Notes: a model not told the origin generated them from the sequence alone. A DNA stretch of 64,000 bases from Alcanivorax profundi (GCF_003597125.1 NZ_QYYA01000006.1:101108-165107), one strand, 5' to 3'. Counted from the stretch's first letter, positions 8,270-17,432 are shown. Numbers and translations: made by a program.

Positions 8270-9310
8270 ATGCGCGAAGATGTTCAGGATTACTATGGCA
8301 AGCAGCTGCAATCCAGTGCCGACCTGCAAACCAATGCCTGTTGCGATCAGGCGCCCCCCGAACACTTGAAACCCCTGCTTGCCCGTCTGCATGACGAGGT
8401 CGTCAGCCGCTACTATGGCTGCGGACTGGTGGCCCCCGAACAACTCCAGGGGATGCGCATTCTGGATCTGGGTTCCGGCTCTGGTCGCGATGTATACCTG
8501 CTGTCTGCACTGGTCGGGGAGCAGGGCGAAGTCGTCGGCGTCGACATGACCGACGAACAACTGGAGGTCGCCCGCCGTCACCAGGATTATCATCGTGACG
8601 CATTCGGTTACACCAACAGCAATGTGCGCTTTTTAAAAGGCTACATTGAAGCGCTCGACACCCTGGATCTGGAAGACGGCTATTTTGATATCGTCATCTC
8701 CAACTGTGTAATCAACCTGAGCACCGACAAGGCAAAAGTGCTCAGGGATGTGAAACGCTTGCTCAAACCGGGCGGCGAGTTTTATTTCTCCGACGTCTAT
8801 GCTGACCGGCGGGTACCTGTCGCACTGGTAAATGATCCCGTACTCTACGGGGAGTGCCTTTCCGGCGCGCTCTACTGGAATGACTTTATCAATCTTGGCA
8901 AACGCTGCGGCTTTGCCGACCCGCGCCTGGTGGAATCACGTCGCCTCACCATTGAAAACCCGGCCATAGAGAGAAAGCTTGGCCGCATTCGCTTTTACTC
9001 CGCCACCTACCGCTTGTTTAACATCGACAACCTGGAGCCTGCCTGCGAAGACTACGGCCAGGCGGTGGTCTACAAGGGCACCCTGGAAAACTGCCCGCAT
9101 GCCTTCATGCTCGACGACCATCACATTATCGAAACCGGCAAAGTTTTCCCGGTCTGCGGCAACACCTGGCTCATGCTGGAACAAAGTCGTTTTGCGGAAC
9201 ACTTCGACTTTATCGGACACTTCGATACGCACTACGGCATCTTTGAAGGCTGCGGATTGAATGTCCCTTTTGAGGACAATGAAGATAGCGGCGCGGCCAG
9301 CTGCTGCTGA
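8270..9310 (+). CDS. arsM: Arsenite S-adenosylmethionine methyltransferase (ArsM-like)
   Basis: A 346-residue class I SAM methyltransferase. The SAM site is ILDLGSGSGRDVYLLS (near residue 65), with VVGVDMTDEQLEVAR and SNCVINLS later. Conserved cysteines typical of ArsM occur in NACCDQ near the N-terminus and in SNCVINL, and the protein ends in a Cys-Cys pair. ArsM methylates As(III) to volatile or less toxic species. The ATG at 8270 is preferred because AGGAG precedes it; an upstream TTG would add 12 residues. The 166-bp leader has a TGTAAC-N15-GCATCC element (8204-8230) that could be an ECF promoter, a weak call. Confidence 0.85.
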   Translation: MREDVQDYYGKQLQSSADLQTNACCDQAPPEHLKPLLARLHDEVVSRYYGCGLVAPEQLQGMRILDLGSGSGRDVYLLSALVGEQGEVVGVDMTDEQLEVARRHQDYHRDAFGYTNSNVRFLKGYIEALDTLDLEDGYFDIVISNCVINLSTDKAKVLRDVKRLLKPGGEFYFSDVYADRRVPVALVNDPVLYGECLSGALYWNDFINLGKRCGFADPRLVESRRLTIENPAIERKLGRIRFYSATYRLFNIDNLEPACEDYGQAVVYKGTLENCPHAFMLDDHHIIETGKVFPVCGNTWLMLEQSRFAEHFDFIGHFDTHYGIFEGCGLNVPFEDNEDSGAASCC

Positions 9311-9351
9311 ATCGCCATGCGAGCACGACTTTTACTAACCAAGGACGCCCC

Positions 9352-11496
9352 ATGAACCTCAAAAAAGCGCTGTTAGTTGTCATCATCGCCGCGCTCGTTG
9401 CCAGCTACTTTATCTTCGATCTGGGGCAGTTTTTTAGCCTGGAGTATCTGAAAGAGCAGCAAGGCGCCTTTGATGCCCTGTATGCCGACAACCCCGCGCT
9501 GGTGCTGGGGGCGTTTTTTGCCGCTTACGTCGCGGTAACGGCTCTGAGCCTGCCCGGCGCCGCCATCATGACCCTCGCCGCCGGCGCCCTGTTCGGTTTT
9601 GCCGTTGCGCTGGTGCTGGTGTCATTTGCCTCTTCCATTGGCGCCACCCTGGCCTTTCTGGCCTCCCGTTTTCTGTTCAGGGATACCGTGCAGCAACGCT
9701 TCGGCGAGCGCCTGAAAAAAATCAATCAGGGCATCGAAAAGGAAGGCGCCTTTTACCTTTTCACCCTGCGGCTGGTGCCTGCCTTTCCGTTCTTTGTGAT
9801 CAACCTGGTCATGGGGCTGACCCCCATCAAGACACGCACATTTTACTGGGTCAGCCAGATTGGCATGCTGGCCGGCACCGCTGTGTACGTGAATGCGGGC
9901 ACCCAGCTTGGGCAAATCGACAGCCTTGGCGGCCTGCTTTCTCCACAACTCTTGGGCGCCTTTGTCCTGCTCGGGATTTTCCCGTGGATCGCCAAGGCCA
10001 TCATGGCACGGTTGCAAGCCCGCAAGGTTTACGCCGGCTGGCGCAAACCCAAAACCTTTGACCGTAATCTGATCGTCATTGGTGCCGGCTCCGCAGGCCT
10101 GGTGAGTGCCTACATTGCCGCCATGGTAAAAGCCAAAGTCACCCTGATCGAGAAACACAAGATGGGCGGCGACTGCCTCAATACGGGCTGCGTTCCCTCC
10201 AAGGCACTGATCAAAAGCGCCCGGGTCGCCTACCACGACAAACAGGCAGACCAATACGGTTTTGACAGCATCTCCAGCCAGTTTCACTTCCCTCGTCTGA
10301 TGAAACGGGTACACAAGGTCATCGAGACGATCGAACCCCACGATTCCGTGGAGCGCTACACCGAACTGGGGGTGGATTGCCGCCAGGGAGAGGCACGCCT
10401 TGTCTCCCCATGGGAAGTGGAAATCCGCAACGGCGACCAGGTCGAAACACTCACCGCCCGTAGCATCATTATCGCCACCGGCGCCCGCCCCTTTGTGCCG
10501 CCCATCCCCGGCATCGAAAAGATGGACATTCTTACCTCCGATAACCTGTGGCAGCTAGAGGAACAACCCAAACGCCTTCTGGTACTGGGTGGCGGCCCCA
10601 TCGGTTGCGAACTTGCGCAGACCTTTGCGCGACTGGGCAGCGATGTCACCCAGGTGGAAATGCTGCCTCGACTGATGATCCGTGAGGACGAGGAAGCCAG
10701 CCGGATCGTGACCCGCTCTCTGCAGGACAGTGGCGTCACCGTGCTGACCAATCATAAGGCCGTGCGCTTCTGCCACGACAATGGCGAGAAGGTTCTATAC
10801 GTGGAGCAGGATGGCCAGGAAAGCGCCCTGCCCTTCGATCAGGTGCTGGTGGCCGTTGGCCGCAAAGCCAACACCGACGGACTGGGCCTCGATGCCCTTC
10901 AGCTGCCCACCGACACCAATGGGACCCTCCAGACCAACGAGCGACTGCAAAGCCGCTACCCGAATATTTATGCCTGCGGCGATGTGGCTGGCCCTTACCA
11001 GTTCACCCATACCGCCTCTCACCAGGCCTGGTATGCCGCGGTGAATGCCCTGTTTGGATTTCTTAAATCGTTCAAGGTGGATTATCGCGTGATCCCCTGG
11101 TGCACCTTTACCGACCCGGAAGTGGCTCGTGTGGGCATCAATGAGCAGGAAGCTATCGAGCAAGGGATCGAGCATGAGGTTACCCGCTACGGCATCGATG
11201 ACCTGGATCGGGCCATCGCCGACAGTGCAGACTTGGGCTATGTGAAAGTGCTGACCGCCAAAGGCAGCGACAAGATTCTCGGGGTTACCATTGTCGGCCA
11301 GCACGCCGGCGAGCTGATTGCCGAGTATGTGCTGGCCATGAAACACGGACTGGGCCTGAACAAGATCCTTGGCACCATTCACATCTACCCGACTATGGCC
11401 GAGGCCAACAAATTCGCCGCAGGCGAATGGAAAAAAGCCCGCAAGCCGGAAGGCCTGCTACGCTGGGTAGAAAAACTGCACGCCTGGCGCCGGTAA
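9352..11496 (+). CDS. TVP38/TMEM64 membrane domain fused to mercuric-reductase-like flavoprotein
   Basis: A 714-residue fusion. Residues 1-225 form a TVP38/DedA-like membrane domain with five or six hydrophobic helices and the SLPGAAIMTLAAGALFG stretch. Residues 238-714 form a class I pyridine-nucleotide disulfide oxidoreductase: FAD motif VIGAGSAGL (242-250), redox pair Cys275-x4-Cys280 in GGDCLNTGCVPSK, a second nucleotide motif LGGGPIGCE, and the dimer-interface HIYPTMAEA. There is no MerA-type N-terminal metal-binding domain and no C-terminal Cys pair, so mercury reduction is not implied. It sits directly downstream of arsM; membrane-tethered thiol or metalloid redox chemistry is plausible. 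Confidence 0.88.
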   Translation: MNLKKALLVVIIAALVASYFIFDLGQFFSLEYLKEQQGAFDALYADNPALVLGAFFAAYVAVTALSLPGAAIMTLAAGALFGFAVALVLVSFASSIGATLAFLASRFLFRDTVQQRFGERLKKINQGIEKEGAFYLFTLRLVPAFPFFVINLVMGLTPIKTRTFYWVSQIGMLAGTAVYVNAGTQLGQIDSLGGLLSPQLLGAFVLLGIFPWIAKAIMARLQARKVYAGWRKPKTFDRNLIVIGAGSAGLVSAYIAAMVKAKVTLIEKHKMGGDCLNTGCVPSKALIKSARVAYHDKQADQYGFDSISSQFHFPRLMKRVHKVIETIEPHDSVERYTELGVDCRQGEARLVSPWEVEIRNGDQVETLTARSIIIATGARPFVPPIPGIEKMDILTSDNLWQLEEQPKRLLVLGGGPIGCELAQTFARLGSDVTQVEMLPRLMIREDEEASRIVTRSLQDSGVTVLTNHKAVRFCHDNGEKVLYVEQDGQESALPFDQVLVAVGRKANTDGLGLDALQLPTDTNGTLQTNERLQSRYPNIYACGDVAGPYQFTHTASHQAWYAAVNALFGFLKSFKVDYRVIPWCTFTDPEVARVGINEQEAIEQGIEHEVTRYGIDDLDRAIADSADLGYVKVLTAKGSDKILGVTIVGQHAGELIAEYVLAMKHGLGLNKILGTIHIYPTMAEANKFAAGEWKKARKPEGLLRWVEKLHAWRR

Positions 11497-11563
11497 TTCA
11501 CTCGGTGCACCCACAAGCCACAAGGGAAGAACATTGAGAAATTGGATACCAAGGGAGACGACC

Positions 11564-12340
11564 ATGCGCATGATGCTTCAAATCGTCCTGCTGATCGTCA
11601 GCGGACCATTATTGGCCTTCGACCACAGCGGCTGGAATACACTGCTTGCCGAGCATGTCGCCCCCCTGCGCGGTGGCGTGGCAACCGCCGTAGACTATGC
11701 CGGCATGCGCCGCGATCAGGAGCAACTCGACGCTTACCTGGAGAGTTTGTCAGGGGTTTCCATACAGGGCTTCAAGGATTTCAGCCGTGATGAGAAGCTG
11801 GCTTTTCTGATCAATGCCTATAACGCCTACACCATCAAGCTGATCCTGCTTGAAGACACACCGGACTCCATTCGTGATATCGGCAATTTCCTTTCCGGTC
11901 CCTGGGACAAGGAGTTCATTTTCCTGCTCGGCAAAGCACGTACTCTTGACGAACTGGAGCACGAAATGATCCGCGGCAACCCGGACTTGTTGGACCCGCG
12001 CATTCACTTCGCGGTGAACTGCGCCTCCATCGGCTGCCCTGCCCTGCGCCCGGAGGCTTATACCGCCGACAACCTGGAGGCCCAGCTGGAAGACAGCACC
12101 AGAAAATTCCTCAGTGACAAACAACGCAACCGGTTCAACGCCGACAAAAACGCCTTGGAAGTATCGAAAATTTTTGATTGGTACGAAGAAGATTTCGAAA
12201 ACGCCGCCGGCAGCCTGGCAGAATACCTGCTGCCCTACGCCGATAAACTAGGGGTACCGGAAGAAAAACGGCAGTTGATGAAAAATGATGACATCACCAT
12301 CCGCCACCTGGACTACAACTGGAAGTTGAACAAACAGTAG
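11564..12340 (+). CDS. DUF547 secreted protein
   Basis: A 258-residue protein with an N-terminal signal peptide (MRMMLQIVLLIVSGPLLAF). The DUF547 core follows: LAFLINAYNAYTIKLIL at about residues 82-98 and HFAVNCASIGCPALRPEAY at about 147-165, the Cys-rich stretch typical of the family. The ATG at 11564 is chosen over an upstream TTG because AAGGGAG precedes it and the signal peptide then begins at once. DUF547 function is unknown. Its position, after ArsM and the membrane-anchored reductase, suggests a periplasmic partner in that system. Confidence 0.8.
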   Translation: MRMMLQIVLLIVSGPLLAFDHSGWNTLLAEHVAPLRGGVATAVDYAGMRRDQEQLDAYLESLSGVSIQGFKDFSRDEKLAFLINAYNAYTIKLILLEDTPDSIRDIGNFLSGPWDKEFIFLLGKARTLDELEHEMIRGNPDLLDPRIHFAVNCASIGCPALRPEAYTADNLEAQLEDSTRKFLSDKQRNRFNADKNALEVSKIFDWYEEDFENAAGSLAEYLLPYADKLGVPEEKRQLMKNDDITIRHLDYNWKLNKQ

Positions 12341-12431
12341 CGGGACGCCCTGCGCGCGTTCCTTCGCTCAACACGTTGAGCCTCCTGCAAAACATCCCCC
12401 TTTCACCTGCCTCGTGAGGGGTTTCAAGTTT

Positions 12432-12469
12432 TTAGCTATTAATTATTCACTGTTAACTATTAACTGCTC
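12432..12469 (-). repeat. Heptad repeat array directly after radA
   Basis: On the minus strand it reads AGTTAAT, AGTTAAC, AGTGAAT, AATTAAT, AGCTAA and starts 4 bp after the radA stop codon. It ends with the same AGCTAA as the array behind glyA. No clear facing partner was seen in the 90 bp to its left. Confidence 0.75.
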
Positions 12470-13837
12470 TTAGAGGTATTCCAGCGCCTGCGCCACATTG
12501 CTCACCCCAATCACCTCCACCCCCTCCGGCAAATTCCTGGGCAGGTTCGCTTTTGGCACAATCGCTTTCTTGAAGCCATGTTTCACCGCCTCATGGAGAC
12601 GCTCCTGCCCCTGGGGTACCGGACGAATCTCACCGGACAGCCCCACCTCACCGAAGACCACCAGTTCCCGCTCCAGTGCCCGGTCGCGGAAGCTGGAGAC
12701 AATGGCAAGCACCTGCGCCAGGTCCGCTGCGGTTTCCGTCACCTTCACACCGCCCACCACATTCATGAACACATCCTGGTCGCCCACCTGAATGCCGCCA
12801 TGGCGATGCAGCACCGCCAGCAACATGGCCAGCCGGTTCCCCTCCAGGCCGACACAAACCCGGCGGGGGTTACCAAAGTGGGAAGCATCCACCAGCGCCT
12901 GCAACTCAACCAGCAGCGGACGCGTACCCTCCCAGACCACCGTCACCAGTGATCCCGAAGCAATCTCGTCGGCACGGTTAAGGAAAATTGCCGAGGGGTT
13001 TTTCACTTCTTTCAGGCCTTCGCCCGTCATGGCAAAGACACCCAGTTCATTCACCGCCCCAAAGCGGTTTTTCAAGCCCCGCAGCGTCCGGAAACGGGAA
13101 TCCGTAGATCCTTCCAGCATCAGCGAACAATCGATCATGTGTTCCAGCACCTTGGGGCCAGCCAGGGTTCCGTCCTTGGTCACATGCCCCACCAGCAACA
13201 ACACCGTGCCCGTCTGCTTGGCGAAACGCGTCAACGCAGCGGCACATTCCCGGACCTGAGCCACACTGCCGGGGGCAGATTGCAGCGCTGAGAGATACAT
13301 AACCTGGATGGAATCCACCACCAGAATCCGCGGCTGCTCCTTGCGGGCCAGCTCAAGGATTTGCTCCACATCGGTTTCCGCCGCCAGTCGCAACTTGTCC
13401 TTGGGTAATTTCAGACGATCCGCGCGCATGGCCACCTGGGAGAGCGATTCCTCACCAGTGATGTAAAGGGACTTCTGGGTGTCCGCCAGCTTGCACAGGG
13501 TCTGCAACAACAGGGTGGATTTTCCCGCGCCCGGGTGCCCCCCGATCAGAATGGCCGACCCCGGTACCAGACCACCGCCCAGCACCCGATCCAGCTCCCC
13601 CATACCGGAACCAATGCGCGGCGTTTCCTCCAGCACAATGTCGTTGAGGTTTTGCACCTCTGAGAGCTGACCGCTAAAACCACCACGGCTACCCGCCCCT
13701 TTTGACGCAGGAGTAGCCGGGTCGTGAACGAATTCCTGCAAGGTATTCCAGGCACCGCAGGAGGGGCACTGCCCCTGCCATTTCGGCGTATCTCCACCAC
13801 ATTCCGTGCAGACAAAAGCGACTTTTTTCTTGGCCAT
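12470..13837 (-). CDS. radA: DNA repair protein RadA
   Basis: A 455-residue protein, full length. It has an N-terminal C4 zinc finger (CTECGGDTPKWQGQCPSCGAWN split as Cys10, Cys13, Cys25, Cys28), a RecA-like ATPase with Walker A GHPGAGKST, the RadA-specific KNRFG motif, and a C-terminal Lon-protease-like domain. RadA unwinds DNA to help branch migration in homologous recombination. It is the last gene of the rpsF-to-radA block on this strand. Confidence 0.97.
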   Translation of the reverse strand: MAKKKVAFVCTECGGDTPKWQGQCPSCGAWNTLQEFVHDPATPASKGAGSRGGFSGQLSEVQNLNDIVLEETPRIGSGMGELDRVLGGGLVPGSAILIGGHPGAGKSTLLLQTLCKLADTQKSLYITGEESLSQVAMRADRLKLPKDKLRLAAETDVEQILELARKEQPRILVVDSIQVMYLSALQSAPGSVAQVRECAAALTRFAKQTGTVLLLVGHVTKDGTLAGPKVLEHMIDCSLMLEGSTDSRFRTLRGLKNRFGAVNELGVFAMTGEGLKEVKNPSAIFLNRADEIASGSLVTVVWEGTRPLLVELQALVDASHFGNPRRVCVGLEGNRLAMLLAVLHRHGGIQVGDQDVFMNVVGGVKVTETAADLAQVLAIVSSFRDRALERELVVFGEVGLSGEIRPVPQGQERLHEAVKHGFKKAIVPKANLPRNLPEGVEVIGVSNVAQALEYL

Positions 13838-13845
13838 GGGAACCC

Positions 13846-13873
13846 AGTTGAAAGTTCAAAGTGTAAAGTTGAA
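13846..13873 (+). repeat. Heptad repeat array, AGTTNAA type, forward
   Basis: Four 7-bp units: AGTTGAA, AGTTCAA, AGTGTAA, AGTTGAA. It faces the inverted array at 14031-14060 across about 157 bp. It lies 9 bp upstream of the radA start codon, inside its leader. Confidence 0.75.
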
Positions 13874-14030
13874 GCGCAGGCCAGGACCTTGCCGCACTGG
13901 CAAGCCATGCCCACGATTCATGATTAGGGTTGAGCAATGCGTTCAAAGTAAAAAAACCGCCGCCTTTTGTGTACAAGGTCACGGCGCGGCTCAGACGCTC
14001 ATCATTTGGCATCAAAACACCGCTCGCGCT
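13874..14030. other. Insert between facing heptad arrays; no gene seen
   Basis: About 157 bp bracketed by inverted AGTTNAA arrays in the alr-radA gap. It holds no convincing reading frame. It contains an A-rich run (13950-13957) and a GC-rich stretch. It looks like the interior of a short non-coding element and may include the radA promoter. Confidence 0.5.
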
Positions 14031-14060
14031 TTTCAACTTTAAACTTTGAACTTTCAACTC
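14031..14060 (-). repeat. Heptad repeat array, AGTTNAA type, reverse
   Basis: On the minus strand: AGTTGAA, AGTTCAA, AGTTTAA, AGTTGAA. It is the facing partner of 13846-13873 and nearly identical unit by unit, so the pair could form a long cruciform or hairpin stem. Confidence 0.75.
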
Positions 14061-14083
14061 AACCCGTGTCAAAACAGCGGGCC

Positions 14084-14102
14084 CACCTCTCCGGGAGAGG
14101 TG
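14084..14102 (-). terminator. Candidate hairpin terminator after alr
   Basis: The stem CACCTCT / AGAGGTG closes on a short CCGGG-type loop. On the minus strand a GC-rich stretch and then TTTTG follow 16-20 bases later. It lies 68 bp beyond the alr stop. The U-tract is poor and distant, so the call is tentative. Confidence 0.4.
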
Positions 14103-14169
14103 TCTACAAGGCCACGGCAGTCGTACCTCTTGAGGTGCGAACAAACCGTTTCGCGTTGCGGCCTTCGGA

Positions 14170-15231
14170 TTAAACGACAATACGTGCCGGACGTGCGGTG
14201 ATCTGACAGAACAATTCATAGCTGATGGTGCCACAGGCCTTCGCCACCGCATCCACCGCTACCGCATCGCCCCACAGTTCCACTTCATCGCCCACCTGTG
14301 CATCAATCCCGTTCAGGTCGATGGTCAGCATATCCATGGAGACACGACCGACCAGTATCGTGGGCTGCCCGTTGACCGCCACCGGGGTGCCACTGGGAGC
14401 ATGACGGGGATAGCCATCCCCGTAGCCGACCGCCACCACGCCGACACGCCCCGCACGGGCCGCGGTCCAGGTTGCCCCGTAACCCACGGACTCGCCGGGC
14501 TGAATCTCGTTGATCGCAATCAGGCGGGCACTGAAGCGGTGACTGACCTGCAAGTCCAGCTCGCTGGCACTTTGCCAGTCAAACGGCGAGGATCCGTACA
14601 ACATGATTCCGGGGCGAACCCGTTGCCCACGGGCATGGGGGTAGCGAATCAGCGCCGCGGAATTGGCCGTGGACAGTGGCAATTGCAGACGCTGTGCCAC
14701 CTCTGCGGCCAACAGAAGCTGCTTTTCAGAAACGCTATCCGTGGCGTCATCAGCACAGGCGAAGTGGCTCATGATACCCAGCGGCTTCATGCCCGCTGCC
14801 GCCAACTGCTCTGCCGCCTGCAGCGCCCATTCCGGGCGCAGGCCCAACCGGTTCATCCCCGTATTGAGCTTCAACCAGATGCGGGTAGGTGCCGGCTTTG
14901 CCAGCAGCAACTGAACCTGCCAGAGCGAGTGGACCACCACCTCCAGCGAACGCCGCCGCGCGTGTTCCAGTTCATCCGCATCAAAGAAGCCTTCCGCCAC
15001 CAAGATCGGCCCGGCGATGCCGCTATCCCGCAACGCCACGGCCTCTTCCATCACGGCAACGCCAAAGCCCTCTACCGCCGGCGCCATGGCCTGCGCTGCC
15101 GTAAGCAGCCCGTGCCCATAACCATTGGCCTTGACCATGGCAAAGAGCTCAGCGTCACCGGCAAGTCTCCGGGCACGGCCGGCGTTGTGCGCCAATGCGG
15201 CTGTGCGAATCTCCACCCGGGTGCCCCGCAT
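14170..15231 (-). CDS. alr: Alanine racemase
   Basis: A 353-residue PLP enzyme that converts L-alanine to D-alanine for peptidoglycan. The PLP lysine lies in AMVKANGYGHG (residues 31-41), and the second catalytic tyrosine is in ESVGYGATW. Length and order fit the family. Its place after dnaB is the conserved gammaproteobacterial order. No strong ribosome-binding site precedes the ATG at 15231. Confidence 0.95.
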   Translation of the reverse strand: MRGTRVEIRTAALAHNAGRARRLAGDAELFAMVKANGYGHGLLTAAQAMAPAVEGFGVAVMEEAVALRDSGIAGPILVAEGFFDADELEHARRRSLEVVVHSLWQVQLLLAKPAPTRIWLKLNTGMNRLGLRPEWALQAAEQLAAAGMKPLGIMSHFACADDATDSVSEKQLLLAAEVAQRLQLPLSTANSAALIRYPHARGQRVRPGIMLYGSSPFDWQSASELDLQVSHRFSARLIAINEIQPGESVGYGATWTAARAGRVGVVAVGYGDGYPRHAPSGTPVAVNGQPTILVGRVSMDMLTIDLNGIDAQVGDEVELWGDAVAVDAVAKACGTISYELFCQITARPARIVV

Positions 15232-15313
15232 TACACACGGCTCCCGTGCAAACCCGTATCAAGGCTTGCCCTACACTGACCCGCTAACTTGCCGTTTGAA
15301 TCGTGCAACGCAA

Positions 15314-16723
15314 TCACTCATCCATTGCAGACAGCTGGGCGTAATACTCTGGCGCCAGATCATCAAAGCGCGAGTACTGCCCCAAAAATGCCAGGCGCAC
15401 GGTACCGATAGGACCATTCCGCTGCTTGCCGATGATCACTTCTGCCACGCCCTTCTCGTTGGTTTCCTTGTTGTACACCTCATCGCGATAGAGAAAGGTG
15501 ATCAAATCCGCGTCCTGCTCGATGGCCCCGGATTCACGAAGATCCGACATCACCGGGCGCTTGTTGGGGCGCTGTTCAAGGGAACGGTTCAACTGGGACA
15601 GGGCCAGCACCGGGCAGTTCAGTTCTTTGGCCAGCCCTTTCAGCGAGCGGGAAATCTCCGAAATTTCGTTGACCCGGTTATCCACCCCCGGCACCTGCAT
15701 CAGCTGCAGGTAATCGACCATGATTGCTCCCAGCTCGCCGCCACACTCGCGAGCCACCCGACGTGCGCGGGCCCGCATTTCCAGGGGGCTCAGCGCCGGG
15801 GTGTCATCGATAAAGAACTTTTGCTCACTGAGCATGTGGATCGCCGAGGTTACCCGTGGCCAGTCGTCTTTTTCCAGCTGCCCGGAGCGCACGGCGGTCT
15901 GGTTGATTCGCCCCAGCGAGGCCAGCATCCGCATGACAATGGATTCTGCGGGCATTTCCATGGAGAACACCAGCACCGGCTTGCCGGCCTTGATCGCCAC
16001 GTTTTCACACAGATTCATGGCAAAGGTGGTTTTACCCATGGAAGGACGGCCGGCGATAACCACCATATCCGCGGGCTGCAAACCACCGGTCATCTTGTCC
16101 AGCTCGTCAAAGCCCGTGGTCACACCGGTGATCGCGCTCTTGTTCTTGTACAGCTCATCAATACGATCCACGGTCTTCTTCAGAACCGACTTGATGTCCT
16201 GGGGGCCAGAGCCTTTTTTCTGCTGCTCGGCAATCTCGAAAATGGCGGACTCGGCCTTGTCGAGAATTTCCAGCGACTTGCGACCTTCCGTATTGAAAGC
16301 ACTTTCCGCCACATCATGAGACACATTGATCAGCTGACGAAGGATGCTGCGCTCGCGCACAATTTCCGCGTAGGCGGTGATGTTCGCAGCACTGGGAGTA
16401 TTGCGCGCCAGCTCGGACAGGTAGGTCATGCCGCCAATGTCGTCCAGCTGCCCCAACTGGGTCAGCGCCTGGGATACCGTCACCAGGTCACAAGGGTTTT
16501 CTTCCTCTACCAGTTGCGCGATGACCTCGAAGATCTGGCGATGGGCCTTGCGATAGAAGTCCCGTGCTCCGACTCGTTCAGCCACATCATCCCAGGCGCT
16601 GTTATTGAGCAACAGGCCTCCCAGGATCGCCTGTTCGGCCTCTACCGAATTCGGTGGCACCTTCAGGCTTTCAGGCAGATGTTTATCCAGCGATACGGGT
16701 TCGTTCATGGGGAATACCAGCAC
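15314..16723 (-). CDS. dnaB: Replicative DNA helicase DnaB
   Basis: A 469-residue hexameric fork helicase. It has an N-terminal DnaB domain (PPNSVEAEQAILGGLLL near residue 20), a linker, and a C-terminal RecA-like motor with Walker A AGRPSMGKTTFA and the later VDYLQLM segment. There is no intein. It follows rplI after 238 bp that hold a terminator and heptad arrays, so it probably has its own promoter. Confidence 0.98.
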   Translation of the reverse strand: MLVFPMNEPVSLDKHLPESLKVPPNSVEAEQAILGGLLLNNSAWDDVAERVGARDFYRKAHRQIFEVIAQLVEEENPCDLVTVSQALTQLGQLDDIGGMTYLSELARNTPSAANITAYAEIVRERSILRQLINVSHDVAESAFNTEGRKSLEILDKAESAIFEIAEQQKKGSGPQDIKSVLKKTVDRIDELYKNKSAITGVTTGFDELDKMTGGLQPADMVVIAGRPSMGKTTFAMNLCENVAIKAGKPVLVFSMEMPAESIVMRMLASLGRINQTAVRSGQLEKDDWPRVTSAIHMLSEQKFFIDDTPALSPLEMRARARRVARECGGELGAIMVDYLQLMQVPGVDNRVNEISEISRSLKGLAKELNCPVLALSQLNRSLEQRPNKRPVMSDLRESGAIEQDADLITFLYRDEVYNKETNEKGVAEVIIGKQRNGPIGTVRLAFLGQYSRFDDLAPEYYAQLSAMDE

Positions 16724-16736
16724 TCAGGGGACTGTG

Positions 16737-16765
16737 AGTTGAAAGTTGAAGTTTAAAGTTGAAAC
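16737..16765 (+). repeat. Heptad repeat array, AGTTNAA type, forward (dnaB leader)
   Basis: Units AGTTGAA, AGTTGA (one base short), AGTTTAA, AGTTGAAA. It lies 13 bp upstream of the dnaB start and faces the short inverted array at 16858-16876 across about 92 bp. Confidence 0.7.
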
Positions 16766-16857
16766 CCGATCAAGGCACGCAGCAAACGTGAAAGCTGGAG
16801 GATCGCGACATACGGCACCCAGCCCTCGCGACCAACTCAGGGCGGAGCTGCTCTTTT

Positions 16858-16876
16858 GGACTTTCAACTTTCAACG
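16858..16876 (-). repeat. Short heptad array, AGTTNAA type, reverse
   Basis: On the minus strand it reads CGTTGAA AGTTGAA AGTCC, about two and a half units. It is the facing partner of 16737-16765. The terminator of the S6-L9 operon begins 10 bp to its right. Confidence 0.6.
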
Positions 16877-16885
16877 GCTCTTAAA

Positions 16886-16920
16886 CGAAAAAGGGCATTG
16901 CCCTCGCGGACAATGCCCTG
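16886..16920 (-). terminator. Rho-independent terminator of the rpsF-rplI operon
   Basis: The perfect 9-bp stem AGGGCATTG / CAATGCCCT has a 10-base loop and is followed on the minus strand by TTTTTCG. It lies about 42 bp after the rplI stop. It separates ribosomal-protein transcription from dnaB. Confidence 0.9.
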
Positions 16921-16961
16921 ATTCTGTCACCGTACCCAGTAATGGGCAAACCGGTTATCCG

Positions 16962-17414
16962 TTACTCAGCAGGCACCACAGCCAGCTTGATGGTAACGGT
17001 AACGTCGGCATGCAGCACCAGGTCGATTTCGAACTCACCGGTGTTGCGCAGTGCACCGTGAGGCAGCTTCACTTCCGCCTTTTCCACTTCCACACCAGTA
17101 GAAGCGGTGATCGCTTCAGCGATATCACGGGTACCGACAGAGCCGAACAGCTTGCCTTCATCACCAGCCTTGGCGGCAATGCTGACGGCAGCTTCATTCA
17201 GCTTCTCGCCACGCTCCTGAGCGGCAGCCAGCTGCTCGGCAGCATGCTTTTCCAGCTCGGCGCGACGGGTTTCCACTTCAGCCAGGTTAGCTTTAGTGGC
17301 AGGCAGAGCCTTGCCCTGAGGGATCAGGAAGTTACGGCCGTAGCCGGAACGTACGTCAACCACAGCACCCAGGTCGCCCAGGTTCTTGATAGTTTCCAGC
17401 AGGATCACTTGCAT
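16962..17414 (-). CDS. rplI: 50S ribosomal protein L9
   Basis: A 150-residue protein with the L9 N-terminal signature [32 protein letters not shown], a long connecting helix and a C-terminal 23S-binding domain. It is the last gene of the rpsF-priB-rpsR-rplI operon and is followed by a clear terminator. Confidence 0.98.
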   Translation of the reverse strand: MQVILLETIKNLGDLGAVVDVRSGYGRNFLIPQGKALPATKANLAEVETRRAELEKHAAEQLAAAQERGEKLNEAAVSIAAKAGDEGKLFGSVGTRDIAEAITASTGVEVEKAEVKLPHGALRNTGEFEIDLVLHADVTVTIKLAVVPAE

Positions 17415-17432
17415 GATAGTAGTCCCCTCGGC

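Noticed and set aside
9352-11496. Mercury resistance (merA)
   Set aside because: Lacks the metal-binding domain and C-terminal cysteine pair of MerA, and no other mer gene is nearby.
15125-16756. 543-codon plus-strand frame across dnaB and alr
   Set aside because: Antisense to two certain genes; His- and Gln-rich, low-complexity translation without domains.
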